Assembly (NCBI GenBank): GCA_002410555.1
Contig: DHSR01000011.1
Location: forward strand, 1 to 51,881
Source of the DNA: Bacteroidales bacterium UBA5281
GTDB taxonomy: Bacteria; Bacteroidota; Bacteroidia; Bacteroidales; Lentimicrobiaceae
Reading direction: 5' to 3'
DNA length: 51,881 nt
The position numbers were made by a program, and so were the translations under genes. Shown here one piece after another: positions 36,336 through 45,552 of the stretch. Under the pieces are notes generated by a model. That model was not told the origin of the DNA. It saw only the letters and a list, made by a program, of their open reading frames with translations, and ran no database searches. How positions within the stretch are numbered: the first letter of the stretch is position 1; every line of letters begins with the position of its first letter.

Positions 36336-36669
36336 TTTTTCTTTTTTTTTGTGGTGATGATACTCCAAGACAAACACTCAGCAATGAGGTTTTGTTTGGC
36401 TAATATGCAAAGAAGTTGCCTCACAGATCCTTTATATATTGCCTGGTTTTTTGTGTGTAGAAATCCCCGCATTGTGTAAACTGTTGCCTTATTCGCAAGG
36501 TAAGCCGATTATCTCACAAAAACAGAAATAAGTTCTTGATAAAGGTATATATAGCCTAAAAATGTCATAAAGTATATCTTTAGAATTCATTTTTCAGGGT
36601 TTACCAGACACTAAATTTCACTGGTACAGATTTTGGATAAGCGCCTCTTCAATCAAACTAAATATAATT
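36336..36669. other. Intergenic stretch between divergent genes
   Basis: About 330 bases between the GNAT gene (minus) and the DUF748-like gene (plus). A TATCTTTA at about 36574-36581 resembles the TAnnTTTG box with the last base changed. Nothing else was recognised. Confidence 0.35.
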
Positions 36670-37767
36670 ATGAGTACGCAAAAAAAAATCTATAAACGAA
36701 AAGGCTTTATTATCCTGTTGATAGTGGTAATGTTGCTTATTGCATTCAGATTGTATTTACCTACCCTGGTAAAGAATTATGTGAACAAAGTCCTTTCAGA
36801 TATTCCGGGGTATTATGGCCACGTAGAAGATATTGATCTGGCCATATACCGGGGTGCATATGTTATTAACGGACTTTATTTAAATAAGGTAAAAGCCGAA
36901 ACGCAGATACCATTTCTCAATTTTCCAAAAACGGATATCTCCATACAATGGAATGCTATTTTCAGAGGGAAAATAGTAAGTGAGATTTATATGTATGATC
37001 CTGAAATTAATTATGTTATGGAGGATCAACAGGGTAGTGGTGATACCACCAAACCCGATGCCGGGGATTGGACAGAAGCACTTGACGATTTAATTCCTAT
37101 CGATATAAATCATCTTGAAATAACCAATGGTACTTTAGCGTTTAAGGAGGTCACTGTTCAGCCTCCCATTGATTTAAGCATAAGCCGGTTTAATCTTACC
37201 GCAGATAACCTGCGTATGGTTAAAGGTAAAGAGCATACTTTGCCTTCCCCGATTTCCGCCACAGGAACTTCAATTGGCGGTGGGCAGCTTTCAATTGATG
37301 GTAAAGTAAACCTGATCAGGGAGATTCCGGATACAGATATTTCTTTCACCCTCGAAAAAGTGGATATCACTGCCCTGAATCCATTTGCTCAGCAATACGC
37401 AAAGATTGATTTCAAACAGGGAGAATTTAATTTCTTTAGTGAAGTTGCCATTGCTGATGGATACCTTAAAGGATACCTTAAGCCGCTTATGACTAATGTG
37501 GAATTGGTTGAGCCTGAGGAACCCTTCCTGAGCAAATTATGGGAAGGATTTGTAGAGTTTTTTGGATTCATTGTTAAAAATCAGCGCACTAAAACACTTG
37601 CCACCAAAGTCCCACTGGAAGGCGATCTGAATAATCCTGACACGGAAATATGGCCAGCCATCTCGGCTATCTTCCGGAATGCCTGGATTGAAGCTTTCAA
37701 ACGCACCATCGATGATGAAATTGATTACGAAGATGCTATGGTGAAAAAGAAAGGGCAAGAGAAGTAG
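36670..37767 (+). CDS. DUF748/AsmA-like envelope protein
   Basis: A 365-residue protein with one N-terminal transmembrane helix (residues 12-30) and a large soluble part outside the membrane. The pattern VEDIDLAIYRGAYVINGLYLNKV and repeated beta-rich segments match DUF748, a relative of AsmA and the intermembrane lipid-transport bridge proteins. The expected location is inner-membrane anchored and periplasmic. Function is unknown; lipid or envelope homeostasis is the usual suggestion. Single gene with a strong terminator. Confidence 0.78.
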   Translation: MSTQKKIYKRKGFIILLIVVMLLIAFRLYLPTLVKNYVNKVLSDIPGYYGHVEDIDLAIYRGAYVINGLYLNKVKAETQIPFLNFPKTDISIQWNAIFRGKIVSEIYMYDPEINYVMEDQQGSGDTTKPDAGDWTEALDDLIPIDINHLEITNGTLAFKEVTVQPPIDLSISRFNLTADNLRMVKGKEHTLPSPISATGTSIGGGQLSIDGKVNLIREIPDTDISFTLEKVDITALNPFAQQYAKIDFKQGEFNFFSEVAIADGYLKGYLKPLMTNVELVEPEEPFLSKLWEGFVEFFGFIVKNQRTKTLATKVPLEGDLNNPDTEIWPAISAIFRNAWIEAFKRTIDDEIDYEDAMVKKKGQEK

Positions 37768-37821
37768 CCATTCAGAACATTCCTCTGATGAATGTGAACT
37801 GATTTGACAGAATAATCTAAA

Positions 37822-37858
37822 AAAAACAGCCAGCTCCCCCCGGAGAATGGCTGTTTTT
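37822..37858 (+). terminator. Terminator of the DUF748-like gene
   Basis: An 11-bp perfect outer stem (37822-37832 with 37848-37858) with a possible inner CTCC/GGAG pairing and a T-run of five. A-rich on the other side, so it could act in both directions. Confidence 0.8.
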
Positions 37859-38257
37859 ACAGGAAACAGGAAAATTTGAAAGCGTAGTAAATGACAAAAG
37901 TTTAATCATCTGCCAGGGTAACCTTTGTCAAAAGTAAGTCAGAGTTGGGTATAGAGTATGTTCCCTTTCATTCTGATAAGTCTTTGGTACGGCATTGACC
38001 GTTTATCGGCCTTTGAATGTACCTGAAAGATTTGGCAAAGTTAATGAGTTTAAACAATAAAGTCAAATTTTTTTAAAATATTATTCTATAGTAAATAAAA
38101 TTTACAAGTTTAAGATTTGGAAAATGCTTAAATGGTTTATAATCAGATAAGTATAGATTAGACTATGCAAATAGTAAATTATAATAAAATATTTAGGAAG
38201 CAATTAATGTTGCTTATGGCGAATTTGTATTTTTAGAAATGATGAACAAACCCAGGG
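37859..38257. other. Intergenic stretch between convergent genes
   Basis: About 400 AT-rich bases between two terminators. No gene or RNA was recognised. Confidence 0.4.
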
Positions 38258-38300
38258 TAAAAAAAGATTCCCGGTACTTTTGAATCGCTTACCGGGAATC
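38258..38300 (-). terminator. Terminator of the NtrC-type regulator gene
   Basis: An 11-bp perfect stem (38266-38276 with 38290-38300) and a 13-base loop, followed on the minus strand by seven T. It lies 21 bases beyond the regulator's stop. Confidence 0.85.
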
Positions 38301-38321
38301 CGCTTAATAGTGTTTATTATT

Positions 38322-39662
38322 TTATTCTTTTCTCAGCCCGTATTTCTCGATTTTGGCGTTAAGTGTTGGGCGGGTTATTTCGAGAATTCGTGAAGCTTCA
38401 AGTTTATTCCATTTTAATCTGTCGAGTACCTTTTTAATGTGCACTTTTTCCACATCGGCAATAGAACAAAGTTCATGATCTTCAGCAGGAGTATGGCGGG
38501 TTGCGATCACAATACTATCCCGTTCAAGCACATCTCCACGGGTCATTATCATGGCCTGCATCAGGGTGTTTTCCAGTTCACGGACATTTCCGGGCCATTC
38601 ATGGCGGATAAGTAATTCAGCCACCCCTTCACCAATTTTATGCACTTTTTTATTTAGTTTCTTATTGAGTTTTTGCATCAGATGCGCTATCAGCAGCGGG
38701 AAGTCATCTTTGCGGTTTCTCAATGCAGGCAGTGAAATTGTAAAAACTTTCAACCGATAATACAATTCTTCCCTGAATTTTCCGGTTTTTACCATTTCTT
38801 CCAGATCTTTATTGGTAGCAGCTATAACCCTGGCATTTAGCGGAATCGGTTGATCGCATCCGGGTTTTTCAAATTCCATTTCCTGCAATACCCTAAGCAG
38901 CCGGGTTTGCATACCGTCGCTAAGCTCTGATATGTCGTCCAGGAAAATGGTTCCGTTTCCGGCCTGTTCCAGCTTGCCTGTTTTATCGGTAAGTGCTCCG
39001 TTGACCGCCCCTTTGCAGTATCCAAACATTTCCTGTTCAAAGAAGGCTTCATTTAACGAAGAGCAATTTACAATAACCATAGGATAATCTCTGGTAATGC
39101 CACTGTAATGAATAAGCCTGGCTATCAACTCTTTTCCGGTACCGGTTTCTCCGGTTATCAATATATTTACTTTGTTAAGCGATATACGACCTATGTTTTT
39201 GAATATCTCCCGCATGACGGAAGTTTTGCCAACCAACAAATTGTCTTCTATGCTCTTTCGGATCTCTGGTGAAATTTCCTTTGCGAGATTGCGACTCTGA
39301 TGAGATACTTCCAGACCATTCCGAATAATGGACAAAAGCTCCTGCATTTGAATGGGTTTCTCAATAAAGTCGTAAGCACCAACCTGTATGGATTTTATAG
39401 TCAGTGCCACATCTCCATGTGCAGTAAGTAAAATCACAGGCAAACCCGGATGAGATTGTTGAAGTTCAGTAACTACATCCAGCCCCGAAATGCCTGGCAT
39501 CTGAAAATCAGTAATGACCAGGTCAGGCACCTCCTTTTTTACCATATCCAGACCGGTTTCACCGTCACCGGCAAGCAACACCTCATAACCGGCTTTGGAT
39601 AAACTATTGTACAGAAGTGTGCGAATGATTGAGTCATCATCAATGGCTAAAATCTTATTCAT
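38322..39662 (-). CDS. NtrC-family response regulator with abnormal GAFTGA loop
   Basis: A 446-residue regulator. The receiver domain (1-120) has phosphoacceptor D52, DDD at 8-10 and K102. The AAA+ domain has Walker A GETGTGKE (171-178) and the expected R-finger region (TRLLRVLQE). The C-terminal Fis-type helix-turn-helix is LEASRILEITRPTLNAKIEKYGL. Two key places deviate: the sigma-54-contact loop GAFTGA is GAVNGA (218-223), and the Walker B pair is D242-D243 instead of Asp-Glu. Loss of the Phe and Thr normally cripples sigma-54 activation, so it may act as a repressor, on another sigma factor, or through a compensated contact. No histidine kinase lies nearby. Confidence 0.88.
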   Translation of the reverse strand: MNKILAIDDDSIIRTLLYNSLSKAGYEVLLAGDGETGLDMVKKEVPDLVITDFQMPGISGLDVVTELQQSHPGLPVILLTAHGDVALTIKSIQVGAYDFIEKPIQMQELLSIIRNGLEVSHQSRNLAKEISPEIRKSIEDNLLVGKTSVMREIFKNIGRISLNKVNILITGETGTGKELIARLIHYSGITRDYPMVIVNCSSLNEAFFEQEMFGYCKGAVNGALTDKTGKLEQAGNGTIFLDDISELSDGMQTRLLRVLQEMEFEKPGCDQPIPLNARVIAATNKDLEEMVKTGKFREELYYRLKVFTISLPALRNRKDDFPLLIAHLMQKLNKKLNKKVHKIGEGVAELLIRHEWPGNVRELENTLMQAMIMTRGDVLERDSIVIATRHTPAEDHELCSIADVEKVHIKKVLDRLKWNKLEASRILEITRPTLNAKIEKYGLRKE

Positions 39663-40259
39663 GGTATAGGTTTTAAAAAGGTTGATGTATAGATTCCTCC
39701 GAAAAAGTGGTCAAATTTAAGTAAAAAACTTTAACAGGTAAATTTACATTAAATAAATATAGAAATACAAATTATGAGATATTTTTTTATAAAACAAGTG
39801 CCCTGCTGCCGTAAAAACTTGTTTTAAATGCATTGAAATGTCTTAAACCGGATGATTCAGACTATAGGTAAATTTTAATTTATGCGGGGAGAATTGATGC
39901 TGGCAGCCTGTCAAATTATCAGATTATAAAATGAACTTTCCCGAAAAGGGAAAATCAGCCCACATATTGTAGACCATTGGTTCTCCTGAAAAAAATGGTT
40001 ATATTTCGAACTGATGATTTAAGCTGATCTGTTAAAAATTGAATCTTAGGTATTTAAGATATGTCTAAACGAAAATAAAATCAATAATTACAAAAAAACT
40101 TTAAATCAATGCAGGCAAACAGAGGGCTTTGGTTAAAATTTAAGAGATTTAAAATTGTTTGGAATGCTTTTTGATTGTGATTAGCCGTCATTTTTAATTT
40201 TCACAGAAAATAGACAACGCAAGAAACTTAACCACTTAACCCATTAAAAAAACAAAACT
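39663..40259. other. Long intergenic stretch between divergent genes
   Basis: About 600 AT-rich bases between the regulator (minus) and a surface lipoprotein (plus). It contains a 9-bp perfect inverted repeat AAAACAAGT/ACTTGTTTT (39791-39799 with 39827-39835) 27 bases apart, and a small ATCTTA/TAAGAT inverted repeat near 40043-40060. No gene is supported. The length could reflect regulatory sites for the lipoprotein. Confidence 0.4.
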
Positions 40260-41165
40260 ATGAAAAAATTGAACTTCTTATTGATGGCACTCATTATGTC
40301 AGTGACCACGCTATTTGTTACCTCATGTTCTGATGATGATGATCCGGTTGATCCGGGACCATCCCTCACACTCAAAGGCGGAGCTGATTATACCTCTACC
40401 GATGCTACTATAGAAATTGGTACTGTCATCAAAGTGGGCGTTATTGGCAACAAAAGTAGTGTTTCAGGCAATAAACTTACCCGTTTTAAGGTGGATTTTA
40501 TTGCAAACAATATTCCTAATACCATAATTGATACTACCTTGAATGCAGATTCTTTCAACTGGGATCGTTTGATAGCTTTTAATGAGGTAGGTGAGGGTAA
40601 TCTCTCTTTCCAACTGACTGATAAAGGAGGTATGACTGCAACCAAGACCTTTACCATTACCATTGAAGATCCGGGTTCACAAATCAACAAATACATGGAT
40701 ATTGAATTTGGTTCATGGGATGATGTAAATGGCTCATTCTTTTCTTCGTCAGAAGGCCTGCTCTATACAGTAGGACAAACTAAAGCAACTCCTGCCAATC
40801 AGGCAAAAATAGATTTTGTTTTCTTTAAAGGAGTTGAAAATGGAAATGCACTGGCATCTCCTGATAATCCTGCTCTGGCAACCATTCAAACCCTTCAGGT
40901 AAATGGCTGGACCGTTAAAAATCAAACCCGTTTTAACACCACCAATATTTCAGTTTCACAATTTGATGCCATCGGTGATTCCTACAGCTTTCCTAACTTT
41001 AATTTGTCTGGAACCAAGGATATCATCAATCAGTTGGTTGATACCGGTGAAATGGGTCGGGTATTTCTTTTCAAAACCAAGGACAACAAACTTGGACTGG
41101 TAAAGATTGATGATCTTTATTCCCGTGGTGATCGTGCTAAAGTGGACGTCATCGTTCAGAAATAA
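40260..41165 (+). CDS. Surface lipoprotein of unknown function
   Basis: A 301-residue lipoprotein. The signal peptide ends in a lipobox (VTS-C) followed by Ser-Asp-Asp-Asp-Asp, a pattern used as surface-export signal for lipoproteins in Bacteroidota, so it probably sits on the outer face of the outer membrane. Residues 35-140 look like an Ig-like/PKD-type beta sandwich (TLKGGADYTSTDATIEIG through TATKTFTITIEDPG). The second half (KYMDIEFGSWDDVNGSFFSS and on) is beta-rich and of unknown fold. No enzyme motif was recognised. Single gene with terminator. Confidence 0.8.
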   Translation: MKKLNFLLMALIMSVTTLFVTSCSDDDDPVDPGPSLTLKGGADYTSTDATIEIGTVIKVGVIGNKSSVSGNKLTRFKVDFIANNIPNTIIDTTLNADSFNWDRLIAFNEVGEGNLSFQLTDKGGMTATKTFTITIEDPGSQINKYMDIEFGSWDDVNGSFFSSSEGLLYTVGQTKATPANQAKIDFVFFKGVENGNALASPDNPALATIQTLQVNGWTVKNQTRFNTTNISVSQFDAIGDSYSFPNFNLSGTKDIINQLVDTGEMGRVFLFKTKDNKLGLVKIDDLYSRGDRAKVDVIVQK

Positions 41166-41189
41166 TATCCTTTAATTTTAATCTTTCTG

Positions 41190-41220
41190 AAGAGGCCATT
41201 CGTGTGAATGGCCTCTTTCT
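41190..41220 (+). terminator. Terminator of the surface lipoprotein gene
   Basis: A 12-bp perfect stem (41190-41201 with 41206-41217) with a GTGT loop and a T-rich tail, 24 bases after the stop codon. Confidence 0.85.
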
Positions 41221-41244
41221 GTTTTCTTATCCGGATGAAATGTT

Positions 41245-41252
41245 TAAATTTG
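41245..41252 (+). promoter_or_regulatory. Candidate -7 box of the lipid-kinase gene
   Basis: TAAATTTG matches TAnnTTTG, 31 bases before the start codon at 41284 and just after the preceding terminator. No clear -33 partner. Confidence 0.4.
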
Positions 41253-41283
41253 CGGGAAATTCCATATTATTAATGTATTTGCT

Positions 41284-42180
41284 ATGGTTCTGCCGGCTAC
41301 CCGTTTACGAATACTTTTTATGATTAACCCCATTTCCGGAGTAAATCAGGAACGTAAATCGGTGCTTATTGACCGTATTCCGCAGATAATCAACCGCGAT
41401 CGCTTTGAATGGAAAATTCACGAAAGTGTCTCCGCTGAAGACTTATATGAGACCAGTAAGCAAGCGGTTGCCGAAGGAATGGATATTGTCGTTGCCGTTG
41501 GAGGCGATGGTACAGTAAACCGGGTTGCCAAAGCGGTAACCGGTAGTGAGACCATTCTGGGCCTTATTCCGGCAGGTTCGGGCAACGGACTGGCACACCA
41601 TCTTAATATTTCCTTAGACATTAACCGCAGCCTGGAACTGATCAATCGCATAAAAGTAAGGAAGATTGATACGGTAAACATTAATGATGAGTTTTTTGTA
41701 TCCATTGCAGGTATTGGATTTGATGCACTGGTAGCCCGTAAGTTTGCGACTGCCGGTCAACGCGGCTTTTTGTCCTATTTTCGGATCGTTACCGCCGAAT
41801 ATCCCGATTACCGGCCCAGGCATTACAGCCTTGAAATTGATGGTAAACTCGTCGAAAGAGAAGCTTTGTTTGTCAGTTTTGCCAATACCGATCAATTTGG
41901 TTACAACACCGTTATTGCTCCACAGGCAAGCATTGATGATGGGTTGGTTGATGTTTGCATCGTTAAAAAAGTGCCCTATCTTTATGCCCCTCAGGTAGTT
42001 GGACTGCTGCTCAGAAAAAAAATTGATCACTCGGAATATGTGGAGATTATAAAAGCCCGCGAAATCAGGCTTACCCGAAATAAAAACCGAATCGTTAATG
42101 TGGATGGTGAACCTATGGAACTGGAAAAGGAATTACACATTAGAGTAAATCCCCGTTCGTTAAACATCATTGCGCCATAA
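41284..42180 (+). CDS. Diacylglycerol/lipid kinase family protein (YegS/LCB5-like)
   Basis: A 298-residue cytoplasmic kinase of the DAGK catalytic family. Motifs are MINPISG near the start, the nucleotide-binding VAVGGDGTVNRVAKAV, IPAGSGNGLAHHLNI, and the beta-sandwich C-terminal half with VNVDGEPM. It phosphorylates a lipid such as diacylglycerol or a sphingoid base using ATP; the exact substrate cannot be told. It heads a run of plus-strand genes with the SUI1-like factor 9 bases behind. Confidence 0.9.
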   Translation: MVLPATRLRILFMINPISGVNQERKSVLIDRIPQIINRDRFEWKIHESVSAEDLYETSKQAVAEGMDIVVAVGGDGTVNRVAKAVTGSETILGLIPAGSGNGLAHHLNISLDINRSLELINRIKVRKIDTVNINDEFFVSIAGIGFDALVARKFATAGQRGFLSYFRIVTAEYPDYRPRHYSLEIDGKLVEREALFVSFANTDQFGYNTVIAPQASIDDGLVDVCIVKKVPYLYAPQVVGLLLRKKIDHSEYVEIIKAREIRLTRNKNRIVNVDGEPMELEKELHIRVNPRSLNIIAP

Positions 42181-42189
42181 AAGCTGCTT

Positions 42190-42543
42190 ATGACCAAAAG
42201 CAAAAATAAAAACCAGTATGACAGAGGCATTGTTTATTCCACTAATCCGGAGTTTCAATTTAATGATTCTCAGAATACTGAACCTCAGACACTGCCACCA
42301 CCTCAGCAAAATTTGCGTGTTTTACTCGATAGGAAGTTAAAAGGCGGAAAGAAAGCCACCCTCATTACAGGTTTTATTGGCTCCTCTGCTGATCTGGCAG
42401 CGTTGGCCAAACAGTTGAAAAATCTATGTGCCGCCGGAGGTTCTGTAACCCATGGGGAAATATTGGTGCAGGGGGATTTCAGGCAAAAGGTTATGGATTT
42501 TTTGCTGAGTAAAGGATATAAAGTGAAACTTTCGGGTGGATGA
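42190..42543 (+). CDS. YciH/SUI1 (eIF1-like) translation factor
   Basis: A 117-residue protein with a disordered N-terminal part (about 1-45) and the SUI1 domain behind: RKLKGGKKATLITGF, then LKNLCAAGGSVTHGEILVQGDFRQKVMDFLLSKGYKVK. Bacterial SUI1 proteins (YciH) bind the small ribosomal subunit and influence initiation fidelity or stress response. Probably co-transcribed with the lipid kinase. Confidence 0.9.
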   Translation: MTKSKNKNQYDRGIVYSTNPEFQFNDSQNTEPQTLPPPQQNLRVLLDRKLKGGKKATLITGFIGSSADLAALAKQLKNLCAAGGSVTHGEILVQGDFRQKVMDFLLSKGYKVKLSGG

Positions 42544-42641
42544 TTTTCCTGGTCGATCGCAACAAAAACCACACGAGGGTACAAATACATAACATTGTTC
42601 GTATCCTTGATAAAATTTAGTTACCTACAGTGCATAATCCA

Positions 42642-44267
42642 ATGAGTGATAAAATACTTCAGTACCTCCGGCAAAATCCCTGGTTTTTTTATGCTTTCAG
42701 TATAGCCATGCTTTTTCCGGCATTGCTCTGGCACCTGGGTTTTCTCGCCATTAACTTCCCCACCGATGAGCCTACACGTGCCATCGTAGCCCTGGAGATG
42801 ATCATCAGCAACAATTACATCACGCCTACCATCAATGGGGAATTTTATTACAACAAGCCGCCTCTTTATAACTGGATAATAGCTGCGTTTTACAATATAA
42901 CGGGCAATTACTCCGAATTTACGCTTCGCCTGCCCATGGTGATTTCATTGCTGCTTTTTGGTGTGACTATTTTTCAGTTTGTACGCCGTGAATTGGGTAA
43001 CAAACAAGGATTTATTGTGGCCATGCTCTTCATTACTTCCGGCCGGATTTTATTCTGGGATTCCTTTCTGGGATTGATTGACATTACTTTTTCCTGGCTG
43101 GTCTATAGCTCTTTTATGCTGATTTATTATTTCCACAAGCGAAAACAGTATCTGGTTTTGTTTCTTGTGTCCTATGCCCTTACAGCCATCACTTTTATGA
43201 TGAAGGGTTTGCCCTCACTGGTTTTTCAGGGCATTACCCTGCTGGCGTTTTTCAGCTATAACAGAGAGTTTAAAAAACTTTTAAACTGGCGACATTTTGC
43301 CGGAATCGGGCTCTTTTTGCTTATTGTGGGTAGTTATTACCTGGTGTATATTCGTTATAACTCGCTTGAAAGTGTCTTTGCTACCCTTTTCAGTGAATCT
43401 GAAAAGCGTACCATCATCAATTACGGCTGGCAGAGGTTTGTTACCCACCTGTTTACCTTCCCAATAGAAATGTTTTATCATTTCTTTCCCTGGTCGGTGT
43501 TGTGGATTTTCTTTTTCCGTCGTGATTTCAGGAAAACATTGCACAACCATCCATTTTTGCGGTTTAACTTTATCGTGTTTATTTTCAACATTATTATTTA
43601 CTGGACTTCGCCTGAATCATACCCGCGTTATATCTTCATGCTTTTCCCGCCACTTTTTACTATACTGGTATATATGTTTTTTGTGGATCGGCAAAAAAGT
43701 GGAAAATATAGCCATATTGTTGAAAACGTGCTATTTGGGGTGATTGTTTTAGGTGCTATAGCTGCCATTCCGATGCCTGTATTGAAACAAACCGGCTTTG
43801 TAGACTTTGCCTGGGTTAAAGCAGGAGTTTTATTAATCGTCATGGCTCTGCTCGGCTGGTTTTATTTTCACCTGAAAGAACAGCGATTGGTAATTTTTGC
43901 AGCAGCCATGCTGATGCTGCGTATTGGTTTCGACTGGTTTATTATACCCCCGCGTTATGATGATTTTCAGGTGCATAAAATAGGCGCGCTCAAAGCAGCT
44001 GAAGTTACCGGTGATGCGCCCTTACATATTTTTAAGGATTCTGAAACAGAGCATGCCACTTCATTTTACATTACTTTAGGTAAGATGCAATTGCTCAAAC
44101 ATAAGTACGAAGGGTTTAATTCCACGGATTTTTACTATCTTGACCCCCGATTATTACCAGACAGTGCCTATCATACTGTATATGATTTTAATCTCTTCAG
44201 ACATGATCAACCACTCAAAATTGCCAGGTTAAAACCTTCAACAGCGGATGATTTAAATAAAAAATAA
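42642..44267 (+). CDS. GT39-like membrane glycosyltransferase (ArnT/PMT family)
   Basis: A 541-residue GT-C-type enzyme; ATG 42642 is preferred over an upstream GTG (42630). The first periplasmic loop carries the catalytic-type acidic pair in FPTDEPTRAIVALEM, followed by NGEFYYNKPPLYNW, the hallmark of the PMT_2/ArnT family. About 11 transmembrane helices follow, and a soluble C-terminal part of about 110 residues. It should transfer a sugar from a polyprenyl-phosphate donor to a lipid or protein outside the inner membrane. The acceptor is unknown. Confidence 0.82.
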   Translation: MSDKILQYLRQNPWFFYAFSIAMLFPALLWHLGFLAINFPTDEPTRAIVALEMIISNNYITPTINGEFYYNKPPLYNWIIAAFYNITGNYSEFTLRLPMVISLLLFGVTIFQFVRRELGNKQGFIVAMLFITSGRILFWDSFLGLIDITFSWLVYSSFMLIYYFHKRKQYLVLFLVSYALTAITFMMKGLPSLVFQGITLLAFFSYNREFKKLLNWRHFAGIGLFLLIVGSYYLVYIRYNSLESVFATLFSESEKRTIINYGWQRFVTHLFTFPIEMFYHFFPWSVLWIFFFRRDFRKTLHNHPFLRFNFIVFIFNIIIYWTSPESYPRYIFMLFPPLFTILVYMFFVDRQKSGKYSHIVENVLFGVIVLGAIAAIPMPVLKQTGFVDFAWVKAGVLLIVMALLGWFYFHLKEQRLVIFAAAMLMLRIGFDWFIIPPRYDDFQVHKIGALKAAEVTGDAPLHIFKDSETEHATSFYITLGKMQLLKHKYEGFNSTDFYYLDPRLLPDSAYHTVYDFNLFRHDQPLKIARLKPSTADDLNKK

Positions 44268-44271
44268 AGTT

Positions 44272-45552
44272 ATGGTCTTAATTCAAATTGGTACATTTTT
44301 TAAAAACTGGATGACCCGAAATGGCTTCTCTGTTGAAGTGGCTGAAAACGTCAGGGACATCACTGACTTTTTGATATCCGTTTTAATAATAATTGTGGTG
44401 TATTATGTGCTTAAGTTTCTGGTATTGAGTATTATTCGCAAAATTGTGAGACGATCCAATACTACGTGGGACGATGCACTATACAATAACAAAGTATTCA
44501 ATAAGGCATTGCTACTGGTGCCCGGCCTTATGTTGGCAGTGATATTGCCTCTCACCCTCAGTGAATTTCCAGCCTGGATGGATCGATTGCTGCTGTTGAC
44601 ACAGATATATATTGTAACCATTATCATTTCGTTGTTAAATGCCTTCTTAAACTCTGTTTATGATATTTATCAGGGTTTTGAAGTCTCTAAATCAAAACCG
44701 ATCAAGGGTTATCTGCAGGTTTTTAAAATAGTAATATTCATTATTGGAGGTATTTTCGTTATCTCAATGCTCATAGGTCGTTCCCCGGTATTTTTACTTG
44801 GAGGTTTGGGTGCATTTTCGGCCGTTCTGCTGTTGATCTTCAGAGACCCTATTCTGGGGCTGGTGGGTGGAATACAAATGTCGGTAAATGATATGGTAAG
44901 ACCCGGCGACTGGATTGTTATGGAAAAGTCAGGGGCCGATGGAATGGTAATTGATATTTCGCTAACCACCGTTAAGGTGCAAAACTGGGACAAAACCATC
45001 ACCACCATACCGACTTATTCTCTGGTTTCAGAAAGTTTTGTCAATTGGCGGGGAATGGAGGAGTCCGGAGGGCGGCGCATCAAACGCTCCATCAATATTG
45101 ATATGAATAGCGTGAAATTTGCCTCACCCGAGCAATTGAATAAATTTAAGAAAATCAATCTGATTAGTCCCTATCTGAATGAAAAAGAAAAGGAACTCGC
45201 AGCATACAATGCCAAAAACAAGGTAGATGATCAAGTGTTGGTAAATGGCCGCAGGCAAACCAATCTTGGCGTTTTTCGTGCTTATGTAAGTGCTTATTTA
45301 AAAAGCAATCCCAATATCAGTCAGGAAATGACTTTTCTGGTGCGACAACTTCAGCCCGGGCCAAGCGGCATTCCCCTCGAACTCTATGTTTTCAGTAAAG
45401 TGCAGGCCTGGGCCTTGTATGAAGATATTCAGTCAGATATTTTTGATCATCTGTTGGCCACTGTTCCCGAGTTCGGACTTCAGGTATTTCAGAATCCATC
45501 CGGTGCCGACTTTAGGAAACTTGGCGAACGTTTATCTGATCAGGGAGAATAA
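44272..45552 (+). CDS. Mechanosensitive channel, MscS family (YbdG-like)
   Basis: A 426-residue MscS-family protein with a longer N-terminal membrane part than MscS. There are five transmembrane helices; the pore helix region is LLGGLGAFSAVLLLIFRDPILGLVGGIQMS. The beta domain follows (VRPGDWIVMEKSGADGMVIDISLTTVKVQNWDKTITTIPTYSLV). The insertion and length match YbdG-type channels. Its 3' end overlaps the convergent lycopene cyclase gene by 41 bases. Confidence 0.88.
   Translation: MVLIQIGTFFKNWMTRNGFSVEVAENVRDITDFLISVLIIIVVYYVLKFLVLSIIRKIVRRSNTTWDDALYNNKVFNKALLLVPGLMLAVILPLTLSEFPAWMDRLLLLTQIYIVTIIISLLNAFLNSVYDIYQGFEVSKSKPIKGYLQVFKIVIFIIGGIFVISMLIGRSPVFLLGGLGAFSAVLLLIFRDPILGLVGGIQMSVNDMVRPGDWIVMEKSGADGMVIDISLTTVKVQNWDKTITTIPTYSLVSESFVNWRGMEESGGRRIKRSINIDMNSVKFASPEQLNKFKKINLISPYLNEKEKELAAYNAKNKVDDQVLVNGRRQTNLGVFRAYVSAYLKSNPNISQEMTFLVRQLQPGPSGIPLELYVFSKVQAWALYEDIQSDIFDHLLATVPEFGLQVFQNPSGADFRKLGERLSDQGE

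Noticed and set aside
39791..39835. AAAACAAGT/ACTTGTTTT inverted repeat as a terminator
   Set aside because: AT-rich 9-bp arms with a 27-base loop, no GC-rich stem, and no gene ending next to it. Kept only as a note in the intergenic entry.
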